From contig NZ_FOBO01000004.1 of assembly GCF_900109855.1 (NCBI RefSeq), forward strand, positions 124,001 to 188,000: a DNA stretch of 64,000 bases, written 5' to 3'. The notes beneath the pieces were generated by a model. The model saw only the letters and a list, made by a program, of their open reading frames with translations. It had not been told where the DNA came from and searched no databases. Positions 45,032 to 52,122 of the stretch are shown one piece after another. Every line of letters starts with the position of its first letter. Within the stretch, counting starts at the first letter, position 1. This DNA is from Roseovarius tolerans. Lineage in GTDB: Bacteria > Pseudomonadota > Alphaproteobacteria > Rhodobacterales > Rhodobacteraceae. The translations under genes and the position numbers were made by a program.

Positions 45032-45475
45032 ATGGCAAAGTGCACAGCCCCCCCGATCTTCACTAACGGATTGACGCAATATGCCGCCGTTGCGCTAGTT
45101 TCAGTTGCGTTATCAACCACGCTTTCACAGGCTGATGCGCATTTCCCGACCGAGCATGCCGGTCTGCAGGTCGAGCAACTTGCGGTCGTCCCGTCGGAAT
45201 CGATGGAGCGGCAATTGGGGCTTGAAGGGCGTATCCTGCTGGCTCGGCGCATCACCATCGAGCCCGGCGGTCAGATTGCGCGGCATGGGCACGAAAGCGT
45301 ACCTGGCATCGTGTTCATGGAAAGCGGCGCGTGGACGGAAGGCACCGCAGACGGCGAAATCGTCCATTCGGCTGGTGAGGCCTTTATTGAAGATGCAGAT
45401 ACCACGCATTGGTTCTACAACCGGGGCGACGCTCCGGCCTCCGCGCTGGTTTTCGACATCAAGCCAGACAATTGA
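45032..45475 (+). CDS. Exported cupin-domain protein
   Basis: A 147-residue protein with an N-terminal hydrophobic signal (YAAVALVSVALSTTLSQADA, cleavage probably after ADA) and a cupin barrel. Metal ligands are suggested by IARHGHESVPGIVFMESG (HxH and a downstream Glu) and the second-motif His in DADTTHWFYNRGD. A periplasmic single-domain cupin could be an enzyme or a sensor. It diverges from a GcvA-like LysR gene, which probably regulates it. The composition resembles the LysR gene, and the pair may have been acquired together. Confidence 0.82.
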   Translation: MAKCTAPPIFTNGLTQYAAVALVSVALSTTLSQADAHFPTEHAGLQVEQLAVVPSESMERQLGLEGRILLARRITIEPGGQIARHGHESVPGIVFMESGAWTEGTADGEIVHSAGEAFIEDADTTHWFYNRGDAPASALVFDIKPDN

Positions 45476-45840
45476 TCGCAAGCAGGACAGATACCGAAAT
45501 GGCGTAATCGGTTTCGCCTGCAGGTTCCGGGAAGTCAGATTGTTACGCATTGCCCGCGTTTGTGCGTGAGGCAGCGAAGGGCCGCTTCCCGCACCACCTC
45601 CGGATGCCCTGCGCGGGCGCGGCGGAGATCGAGTCCCCACGGAGAGCGGCAGTTTTTTCAACTTGAAATCAGTCACGGCCAACACTTTTAACGCCTACTT
45701 TCATCGGCCCTAGCCCCTCAGTACATGACCGCTTTGGGCTGAAAGCTATCATCAAGGGCATCTGCGAGACTCACGCCATCGCCGATATCTCCCGCCCGGC
45801 AGGCGCTGCCCTCGTTTCTCTGCCTGACCGGGAGTGCCCC
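45476..45840. other. 365-bp intergenic region, no gene recognised
   Basis: This gap separates the cupin gene from the end of the convergent yceI gene. It includes a GC-rich stretch around 45570-45640 (AGCGAAGGGCCGCTTCCCGC) and then A+T-richer DNA. A short open stretch near 45740-45850 can be read but resembles no protein I know. I see no terminator, RNA or repeat that I can support. Confidence 0.3.
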
Positions 45841-46398
45841 CTACCTCTCAATCCTAGCTACGATCTGCAGGTCGATCACCGGTCCCACGAGGTCGGCAAA
45901 GCCGGAGGCACCGAAATCACGGCGGTCGATCTGGCCTGTCAGCAATATGGTGAGGTGGTCGAGGTCGCGGGCCTCGGTGCCGCGCTGGCGGTAGAGGCCG
46001 GCGTCGAGGGTGATCGGGCGGGTCATGCCGCGCAGGGTGACGCGGCCTTCGATCCGGGCGGCCTGCAGGGTGCCGGTGATGCGGGTGGAGCGGAAGGTGA
46101 TCAACGGGTGGCGCGCGGTGTCGAGTACCTGCGGCCCGCGCATCGCCTCGGTCGCGAAGAAAACGCCCGCGCGGGCCGCGCTCGCGTCGAGCGTGACGGA
46201 GACGCGGCTGGCGGAGGGATTGGCAAGGTCGATCCACATCTCGGCCGCGCGCACCGGCATGGTGCCCGCCGTTTCCGCCTGCCCCAGCCGGTAGGTGAAG
46301 CCCACCGAGGAGCGTGCGGTGTCGAGCCGGTAGGCCTCGGGTGCGGCGGCGGCCTGTGTGGCGATCAGGCAAAGGGCGAGGGCGAGGCGGCGGATCAT
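45841..46398 (-). CDS. YceI family periplasmic protein
   Basis: A 185-residue secreted YceI lipocalin-like protein. The signal peptide is MIRRLALALCLIATQAAAA. The mature domain contains YRLDTARSSVGFTYRLG, VLDTARHPLITFRST, IEGRVTLRGMTRPITLDA and DRRDFGASGFADLVG, all standard YceI elements. The family binds isoprenoid quinone-like lipids. Unlike the fused copy at 13.2 kb, no cytochrome b561 gene is adjacent. Confidence 0.92.
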   Translation of the reverse strand: MIRRLALALCLIATQAAAAPEAYRLDTARSSVGFTYRLGQAETAGTMPVRAAEMWIDLANPSASRVSVTLDASAARAGVFFATEAMRGPQVLDTARHPLITFRSTRITGTLQAARIEGRVTLRGMTRPITLDAGLYRQRGTEARDLDHLTILLTGQIDRRDFGASGFADLVGPVIDLQIVARIER

Positions 46399-46432
46399 GC
46401 CTTGGTATACGCGCGGCGGCGGGGGGCGGATG

Positions 46433-47041
46433 TCACGTTTGCTTGAGCGCCCATGCGCCGGGGTGTCCGCTCAGGTGCCATGCGGCGGGCGGCGCGGCGC
46501 GGGCGCGGCGGCGTTCCAGATGCCAGCGGTCGGTGTCGAGGTCATGCGCGGGGGCCATGTGCCAGCGGCTCTCGACCCCCGGCGCGCCGCCGTCGCCCGG
46601 TGTCAGGATCAGGCCGAGGGGGCGGTAGTGACCGCGCGCCGCACCTTCCTCGGCGGCGAGATGCAGGCGGCGCACCGGGGTGAGGCCGGGCGGGCCCGGC
46701 AGGTCGGCGATGACGAGGGGGGTGGCACCGCTGCGCAGCGCCTCTTCCATGCACCAGAGCAGATCCTCGCGGCGTTGCGGGGTGGCGAAGAGCAGGCGCT
46801 CGGGGCCGTTGTCGGGGCCGGTGAGGGGGCAGGCGCCTTCGGGGTTGAGGCGGTCAGGACCCCAGGCGGGCGCGATCCAGAGCACCGGGCCGCGCGTGGC
46901 CCCGACGAGCAGCGTGGCGAGGCTGTGGCGGGCGGGGCCGCAGCCCTCGTGCAGGCGGGCCTCGGTGAAGGGCAGCGCGCCGAGGAGGCGCAGGGCCGGG
47001 CGCGGGCGGTGGTGCTGGCGGGTGAGGAGCGGGGCCGTCAT
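46433..47041 (-). CDS. imuA: ImuA-like SOS mutagenesis protein
   Basis: A 202-residue RecA-related protein of the ImuA type, without intact Walker motifs. ImuA normally acts with ImuB and DnaE2 in damage-induced mutagenesis. Recognisable stretches are RLLGALPFTEARLHEGCGPARHSLATLL, PVLWIAPAWGPDRLNPEG, RREDLLWCMEEALRSGATPLVIADL and RRLHLAAEEG. I chose the ATG at 47041 because an SOS box ends 18 bp upstream. Neither imuB nor dnaE2 lies downstream, where yceI follows after 35 bp; they may be elsewhere in the genome. Confidence 0.78.
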   Translation of the reverse strand: MTAPLLTRQHHRPRPALRLLGALPFTEARLHEGCGPARHSLATLLVGATRGPVLWIAPAWGPDRLNPEGACPLTGPDNGPERLLFATPQRREDLLWCMEEALRSGATPLVIADLPGPPGLTPVRRLHLAAEEGAARGHYRPLGLILTPGDGGAPGVESRWHMAPAHDLDTDRWHLERRRARAAPPAAWHLSGHPGAWALKQT

Positions 47042-47058
47042 GGGGGAGAGTGTAGTAT

Positions 47059-47073
47059 GTTCGCGGAATGTTC
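47059..47073 (-). promoter_or_regulatory. LexA/SOS box
   Basis: GTTC-GCGGAAT-GTTC, read on the plus strand, matches the alphaproteobacterial LexA operator GTTC-N7-GTTC. It lies 18-32 bp upstream of the imuA-like ATG, as expected for repression of that gene. Confidence 0.85.
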
Positions 47074-47084
47074 TCAAGTTGGGG

Positions 47085-47290
47085 GTGTGAGCTGCCGTTG
47101 CCGCCCTCCGCGCGAGACGCACCGAAGGTGCCGCGCGATCGCCGGGCCGTCCTGCGGCCTGGCGATATGATAGGGAGCGCTGCGTGTTGAGTTTAGAATG
47201 ACTTGTCTGGCATAAAGTGCGGGCATTCGGCGTCGCATCGCCAGTCCCCGGCCCTGCGACCGCGCGGCATCTTCTACGGATCAGTAATGT
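47085..47290 (-). repeat. Dispersed hairpin element, full copy in reverse orientation (copy 5)
   Basis: Read on the minus strand, this is nearly identical to the copy at 24.0-24.3 kb: a left arm at 47270-47238 beginning TGCCGCGCGGTCGCAGGGCC, a centre with CGCACTTTATGCCAGACAAG, a right arm at 47165-47128 and the GCACC-TTC-GGTGC hairpin. It lies between the imuA-like gene and the end of the sugar-transferase-like gene. Confidence 0.88.
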
Positions 47291-47312
47291 CTGCTCAACG
47301 CCAACCCCCGCC

Positions 47313-48317
47313 CTAGCGCATCCAGAAGCCGTTGCGCTTGATCATGTTGCGGATCGCCTGTTCGCGGCGGGGCAGGTTGTCCTGATCGAAGAGCGCGCGC
47401 ACCTTGGCGCCGCGCCCCTGGTAGATCATCCGCTTGATGGCGTCGTATTCCTTGAGCGCCTTCTTGGTCCGGTGCGGGGCGGTCACCTCTTCCAGCACGG
47501 CGATGACGTGATCGCTCTCGCGGGCATAGAGCAGGGGCAGGGTGCGGTAATGGCAGGTGATGTCGCCGTCGAGCAGCCCCTCGGGCAGGGTGTAGCGGCC
47601 GCCGCCAAGGGCGTGGATCACCAGCGGCAGCGCCACCTGATCGAGCCACGGATTGAGCGACTGGCACACCAGTTCGGGGGGGGCGTCGTCGCGGATGGCG
47701 AGGGCATAGTCGAGGAAGCGCTGCCCGAAGACCTGCGGGCAGGTGTAGAAGAAGAACCCCGCGTTGAAGTAGAGATAGCGCTTCCAGTATTCGTCGGGCT
47801 GGGAGAGGTCGAGCGAGGTTTCGAAATCGAGGCCGAACTTGTCGTAGAGCGATTTCCAGATCTGCGTGTAGCCGGGGCCGTAAAGTTCCGGCTCGGGCCA
47901 GGTGCCGCTGCGGCGCAGCGAGGCGGTGGGCCGGGTGAAATCGAAGGGCACCCGGCTCAGGTCGCCGGTGATCAGCGTGTCGGTGTCGAAGAACACGAAG
48001 GGCGCGCCCTCGGGCAGGGCGAAAAGCGCCTCGATCTTGTTGCCATAGGGGTAGGCATGGCCGAAATGACGGCTCTCGAAGGGCAGGATCTCGGCCCCCA
48101 GATCGTCGAGCCGGGCGCGGATTTCGGCGCTTTTCATGCGGGGATCATTGGGCCAGAGCGGGCCCGGTTGCGGCTCTGCTATGAGGAGCCGCCCGGCAAA
48201 TTCCGGGGACATGGCGCGCAATGATGCGGCGAAGATCAGCGCCTCGTATTCGAGCCGTCCGCCCTGAGCGACGATCACGATGTTGAAATCTGCCTGTTGC
48301 GTGCCGCGTTCGGCCAT
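47313..48317 (-). CDS. Nucleotide-diphospho-sugar transferase-like protein
   Basis: A 334-residue protein with a GT-A-like fold. The N-terminus has FNIVIVAQGGRLEYEALIFAASLR, and a DxD motif appears in APFVFFDTDTLITGDL (about residue 125). YKRYLYFNAG-like and NPWLDQVALPLVIHALGG segments resemble glycosyltransferases in which a hydrophobic acceptor site follows the DxD. The C-terminus is basic. I chose the ATG at 48317 (MAERGTQQ). Donor and acceptor are unknown. Its upstream side abuts the tRNA-Tyr island. Confidence 0.72.
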   Translation of the reverse strand: MAERGTQQADFNIVIVAQGGRLEYEALIFAASLRAMSPEFAGRLLIAEPQPGPLWPNDPRMKSAEIRARLDDLGAEILPFESRHFGHAYPYGNKIEALFALPEGAPFVFFDTDTLITGDLSRVPFDFTRPTASLRRSGTWPEPELYGPGYTQIWKSLYDKFGLDFETSLDLSQPDEYWKRYLYFNAGFFFYTCPQVFGQRFLDYALAIRDDAPPELVCQSLNPWLDQVALPLVIHALGGGRYTLPEGLLDGDITCHYRTLPLLYARESDHVIAVLEEVTAPHRTKKALKEYDAIKRMIYQGRGAKVRALFDQDNLPRREQAIRNMIKRNGFWMR

Positions 48318-48382
48318 GCCCGTGCCCCTGCGTTTTGCGCCGCAGTATAGGCGGTTTACGGGACGAGCCAAAAGGGGGAAAG

Positions 48383-48397
48383 TGGTGGGCGACCTAG
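48383..48397. repeat. Distal attachment-site direct repeat
   Basis: A 15-bp exact copy of the tRNA-Tyr 3' terminus (TGGTGGGCGACCTAG on the plus strand), flanked by sequences unrelated to the tRNA. It marks the left boundary of the island, 66 bp beyond the start of the sugar-transferase-like gene. Confidence 0.85.
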
Positions 48398-48914
48398 TGA
48401 AAGTCGCCTTGCTTTTTCAGCCACTTAACCTTTCCCACCTACTTCTTGTCTACGTTGTATTAACTATTTAGCTAACAATTATGCGTTCACCTGAAAAAAG
48501 GTAGACACCTTTTCCACGCATTTCTTTTCCTGTAGGGCTGGGCCTTCAAGTTTGTTTTCCGCAATTACGTGGACGTCTACATTTCGCACCAAGCATCAAA
48601 GATATTCGCGCGATTCTTTTAGCCCTAATTCATGTCACCCCCGCAGATATCCGCCCAACCTTTTTAAACGATAGCTGATCGAATGCCGCAAAGTCCACGA
48701 AGTTCTACGTCTTACCATTCAGAGCCGATGGTAATCCTCCCATTTTTAACGAAAGCTTTTCGTAGGGTGTAACATGTATCGGGCCATCGGCACGAAGGGC
48801 GGATTGCGGACATTCAGGGCATTAGCGAATATTGACCTCATCCCCAGGAAAGCTGACGTTCAAGACAGCTTGATTTAGAGCCAAGGTGCAGAGATCGATG
48901 CCGCGCATCACTAG
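48398..48914. other. Island left flank without a recognised gene
   Basis: About 517 bp of A+T-rich DNA with no supported reading frame. It contains GTCTAC at 48448 and 48575 and GTAGAC at 48501; the last sits in AAAAGGT-AGAC-ACCTTTT (48496-48513), a short hairpin. The promoter for the nuclease-like gene must lie here. No good Shine-Dalgarno sequence is seen before its ATG. Confidence 0.4.
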
Positions 48915-50459
48915 ATGAGTGTTGCTAGGGCAAAAAGACTAAGCGAGGGCCGTGATTTGGGAAGATTCTCAAACGAGAAGCGAGCGTACTGGGAGCGGAG
49001 ACTCCATGATCTTCTCCGGCCTTTGCCGGTTGAAGATATTATGATTATGAGCTGGGCTATCGAAGCGATGCGAGACGGGCGCGAGAAAGTGGCGCGCCGT
49101 CGTCTTGAGATGCCAGGCGTTCCGGTTGATCATGAAGTTGGCGGCAAATTTTTCGTGCCGCCTTGGTCAATCGACGCCATTCTCCGTGAAAAACTTTCTC
49201 TTGGGCCTGCAGAGCAAAACGCGAAACGCCTAAACCTGAAATCCTGGAATGGTGCGGCCAAACTGCTCGACGTGTATTCATCATTATCCAACACGGAGAG
49301 CGTCATGGATTACTCGCCGAGCGATGTTTTGGCCGCGATGCCACGTTTGTTCTGGCCACAATATGATTGGCAGCTTGGCACGTCGAATATGTTTCGCGTT
49401 GGACGTGCGTGGCATGTGTACGCAACAGACGACGGTAAGGCTGCCTTTTACGCAAAGTACGGCATCGATCTGGAACTTTTTTTGAAAGTTGGTTTTGGGA
49501 TTTATGCCGGAAGTGCTGAACACCCAGCGATACGTCCCAGCTATCTTACAACGCTCGGCATTACTAAAGCGCAAGTGCATCAAGTGCGACAGGTCATCGG
49601 CGATACAATCAAAGGACATCATGAATGGGCAAGGAGCACGGGCAATCCTGACGTTCCACGTGATTTCCTCCGTAGTGTCACAAAAGAAAAGCCGCTTTTT
49701 GAAGTATCTGATACTGAGGGGCCAGCATATTTCGTTCCTTCTCGATCCAATCTTATGCTTCGTATTACCGACGGGCTTTACTACGATATCGTGTCCGACC
49801 CCGACGCGAGACGTCGGTCTGGGGAAGCATTTGAAAATCTCTGCTTGGAACTTGTAAGGCACTATGCTGGGGCGACCATATCCATTGAGCCTGAACGGAA
49901 AACTACATACGGCATGAGTGCGGATATTCTTGTTGAAGACAAAGAAACTTCGAAAGGTCTTATTGTTGAGTGTAAAATTCGTCGAATCCCGCAACGGGTG
50001 TTGACGTCACCTGACCCATTCGAAGACTGTGCCGATGCATTTACTGATGTTGTAAAGGGCATCGTTCAGGTGTGGCGGACATCCCATGAGCTCTATAGCG
50101 CATCACCTATGAACATGGCTGGCGTTGTGCTGCAATACGACCCGTGGACAATTTTGGGCAATGTCTTCGTCAGCAAATTGTTTAAGTCCGCCCATGAAAA
50201 AGCGAATGCTCTGCACATACCTATCAGCGATCGCATCCCTGTGGCCTTGGTCGGTTACGCTGATTTCGAATTTATTCTAAGAGATTACGCATACTCAGAT
50301 ATATTTGAAGCCGTGTGTGAGTGGGACAGCGAAAAATTCCACGGTTGGGAGCTCGTCGGTGTTCTAAGAGCAAACAAAAAAGCAAAGAGTCCGAAATCAG
50401 CATTTGACTATGGAACGGTTGTCAGGGCAGCAGTTCCCTGGTGGAGTGAAATCTTCTAA
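48915..50459 (+). CDS. PD-(D/E)xK nuclease-like protein, candidate defence gene
   Basis: A 514-residue protein, the only intact gene of the island; I do not recognise the full-length family. Residues 1-300 are of unknown fold (WSIDAILREKL, MPRLFWPQYDWQLGTSNMFRVGR and FYAKYGIDLELFLKVGFG are notable). Residues about 300-400 have a restriction-endonuclease-like core: GEAFENLCLELV helix (E304, E307), SADILVED (D337), LIVECKIR (E352-x-K354) and GIVQVW (Q385). The remaining 110 residues close the domain. Base composition and codon use are unlike the flanking chromosome. The start at 48915 lacks a clear Shine-Dalgarno; an internal ATG at 49041 is possible. Anti-phage function is inferred from fold and location only. 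Confidence 0.7.
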   Translation: MSVARAKRLSEGRDLGRFSNEKRAYWERRLHDLLRPLPVEDIMIMSWAIEAMRDGREKVARRRLEMPGVPVDHEVGGKFFVPPWSIDAILREKLSLGPAEQNAKRLNLKSWNGAAKLLDVYSSLSNTESVMDYSPSDVLAAMPRLFWPQYDWQLGTSNMFRVGRAWHVYATDDGKAAFYAKYGIDLELFLKVGFGIYAGSAEHPAIRPSYLTTLGITKAQVHQVRQVIGDTIKGHHEWARSTGNPDVPRDFLRSVTKEKPLFEVSDTEGPAYFVPSRSNLMLRITDGLYYDIVSDPDARRRSGEAFENLCLELVRHYAGATISIEPERKTTYGMSADILVEDKETSKGLIVECKIRRIPQRVLTSPDPFEDCADAFTDVVKGIVQVWRTSHELYSASPMNMAGVVLQYDPWTILGNVFVSKLFKSAHEKANALHIPISDRIPVALVGYADFEFILRDYAYSDIFEAVCEWDSEKFHGWELVGVLRANKKAKSPKSAFDYGTVVRAAVPWWSEIF

Positions 50460-51103
50460 CGCGCGGATGTTTAATCGCGAAATGGCTATTTTCGCCTGAG
50501 ATCGAATTCACCTAACACGCAAATTCGGAATCACAACGAATGTCTCCTTCGGCGTGCCGCAGCGCGGGATCAGTGGCCGCAACTGAACGGTTGCTGAGGG
50601 GCGAACGCGTCCCGGAGGGCGACTACAGGTTGCACTACATGCGCAGTGCCGCCATTCGAGCGAGAGGCAGCGTTTCCAACATGGGCTTGATGTAGCCTTG
50701 TGACGGTTGTTTTCGGATGAGCGGTTCGCAGGTCTAAGTCGTCAAACGCAGCAAGGGAGTGTCGAGGAAAACTACTTGCGAAAATCTTGTTGATGGAACC
50801 ATACCAAGAACACCCATCTCTGATATGGTTACGTGTTTTGTAAACGTACTAGGGGCTTTGAACTCTACTTTCGAGCCACTCAACTTCGATTGAAGTTGTA
50901 ACCCATGTCTGGTTCGATTCTTCGTTTCCGAAAATCCGGTAGACGAAGGTAGACGGAACCGCCCGTCTACTTTTTTCCACCGGTAGCTAAACCCTCAACC
51001 GGAGCAGAAATCCACTGAAAAGTGACAAACATGGGGTAAGCCATTGATTTTTGGTCGCGAAAGCGCGCCAAAATATCAACCAAAAGGTGGTAAGTGAGAT
51101 TAT
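50460..51103. other. Island right flank without a recognised gene
   Basis: About 644 bp with no supported reading frame on either strand, where an integrase would be expected. Stop codons are frequent. It holds a cluster of three GTAGAC/GTCTAC hexamers (50939-50970) and an AACCATA...TATGGTT inverted repeat (about 50797-50829). Confidence 0.4.
50949..50976 (+). terminator. Hairpin with T-run near the island right end
   Basis: GTAGACGG (50949-50956) and CCGTCTAC (50963-50970) form an 8-bp stem around AACCGC, followed by TTTTTT (50971-50976). It resembles an intrinsic terminator in the plus direction. Because GTAGAC recurs at 50939 and at the other island end, it may instead be a recombinase arm site. 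Confidence 0.5.
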
Positions 51104-51187
51104 TGGTGGGCGACCTAGGAATCGAACCTAGCGTGCGTCTCCGCGAGGGAGTTACAGTCCCCTGCCACACCTTGCGGCCTGTCGCCC
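51104..51187 (-). tRNA. tRNA-Tyr (anticodon GTA)
   Basis: Read on the minus strand, the acceptor stem GGGCGAC pairs with GTCGCCC, then A and an encoded CCA. The D arm is GCCGCAAGGTGTGGC, the anticodon loop CTGTAAC gives GTA, a long variable arm follows (class II, as expected for Tyr), and the T arm is CTAGG-TTCGATT-CCTAG. Length is 84 nt with CCA. Its 3' end is the integration site of the adjacent island and remains intact. Confidence 0.96.
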
Positions 51188-51190
51188 ACT

Positions 51191-51238
51191 TGCCCGGTGC
51201 GCAGCACCTGACGTTGCCCGGTGCTGAGCACCTGACGT
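51191..51238. repeat. 24-bp tandem duplication upstream of tRNA-Tyr
   Basis: Two adjacent 24-bp units (51191-51214 and 51215-51238) both begin TGCCCGGTGC and end AGCACCTGACGT, differing at two central bases. Each contains a GGTGC/GCACC inverted repeat. They lie 3 bp before the tRNA-Tyr 5' end, in the divergent promoter region shared with rlmB. Confidence 0.85.
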
Positions 51239-51336
51239 GGAGGGCTGATTACTAGCGGCCTGCGCAGGCGTCAACCGGAAAATCGCTTGCACATAAGCGC
51301 GCTCCGGTGCAGGGTCGCGCGCCTGAAAAGAGGGGT

Positions 51337-52122
51337 ATGAACCCAATGAAAAAACCCCGTTGGGTGATCGAGAAAGAACAGGCGCGGCGGGCCTCTGCGG
51401 CCGAGACCGTGTGGCTGTTCGGTCTGCATGCGGTGCGCGATGCGCTGGAGAATCCGCGCCGCGAGAAGCTGCGGCTTATCGTGACGCGCAATGCCGCCGA
51501 CAAGCTCTCGGAGGCGATTGCCGTGAGCGGGCTGGAGCCGGAAATGGCCGATCCGCGCAAGTTTCCCGCGCCGCTCGATCCCGGCTCGGTGCATCAGGGG
51601 GCGGCGCTGGAGGTCAAGCCGCTGGATTGGGGGCCGCTGTCGGAGGTCTGTCTGGGCGATGGCGCGCAGGCGCCGCGCGTGGTGCTGCTCGACCGGGTGA
51701 CCGATCCGCATAACGTCGGCGCGATCCTGCGCTCGGCGGAGGTGTTCGGCGCGCGGGCGGTGATCGCGCCGCGCCACCATGCCGCCCCCGAGACCGGGGC
51801 GCTGGCCAAGACCGCGAGCGGCGCGCTGGAGCGCCAACCCTATCTGCGGGTGCGCAACCTTGCCGATGCGATCACCGAGTTGCAGGCCATGGGCTATGTC
51901 GTGCTGGGGCTGGCCGGTGAGGCCGAGGCGAGCATCGAGAGCGCGCTGGAGGGCCGCCGCGACCGGCCTGTGGCGCTGGTGCTGGGGGCTGAGGGGCCGG
52001 GGCTGCGCCCGCGCACGCGCGAGACGGTCGATGCGCTGGTGCGCATCGGGTTCGCCAGTGATTTCGGGTCGCTCAACGTGTCGAACGCGGCGGCGGTGGC
52101 ACTTTACGCTGCGCGCGGCTGA
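51337..52122 (+). CDS. rlmB: 23S rRNA (guanosine-2'-O-)-methyltransferase RlmB
   Basis: A 261-residue SPOUT-class RNA methyltransferase modifying G2251 in the 23S peptidyl-transferase P loop. An N-terminal substrate-binding domain (VWLFGLHAVRDALENPRREKLRL) precedes the trefoil-knot motifs: LLDRVTDPHNVGAILRSAEVFG, ALVLGAEGPGLRPRTRE and SLNVSNAAAVALYAA. The ATG at 51337 follows AGAGGGG. It diverges from tRNA-Tyr, a pairing I recall from other alphaproteobacteria, and overlaps the 3' end of the convergent membrane-protein gene by 19 bp. Confidence 0.94.
   Translation: MNPMKKPRWVIEKEQARRASAAETVWLFGLHAVRDALENPRREKLRLIVTRNAADKLSEAIAVSGLEPEMADPRKFPAPLDPGSVHQGAALEVKPLDWGPLSEVCLGDGAQAPRVVLLDRVTDPHNVGAILRSAEVFGARAVIAPRHHAAPETGALAKTASGALERQPYLRVRNLADAITELQAMGYVVLGLAGEAEASIESALEGRRDRPVALVLGAEGPGLRPRTRETVDALVRIGFASDFGSLNVSNAAAVALYAARG

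Larger units (their letters stand above)
48383..51118. mobile_element. tRNA-Tyr-associated genomic island (2.7 kb)
   Basis: TGGTGGGCGACCTAG occurs at 48383-48397 and again at 51104-51118, where it is the 3' end of tRNA-Tyr including CCA. Between them the DNA is markedly A+T-richer than the rest of the window, contains one intact gene (48915-50459), and lacks any recognisable integrase, transposase or relaxase. A tRNA 3'-end duplication at the far side is the classical footprint of tyrosine-recombinase integration. The element is probably a decayed or non-autonomous island. Several GTAGAC/GTCTAC hexamers cluster near both ends. Confidence 0.8.

Noticed and set aside
48398..48914. Possible remnants of an integrase or a second tRNA in the island left flank
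   Set aside because: No reading frame with recombinase features and no cloverleaf could be formed; only the 15-bp tRNA end is present.
50967..51170. A 67-codon frame on the minus strand crossing the tRNA-Tyr gene into the island, considered as an integrase start
   Set aside because: It reads through the tRNA gene, stops after about 40 codons of island DNA and has no recombinase motif.
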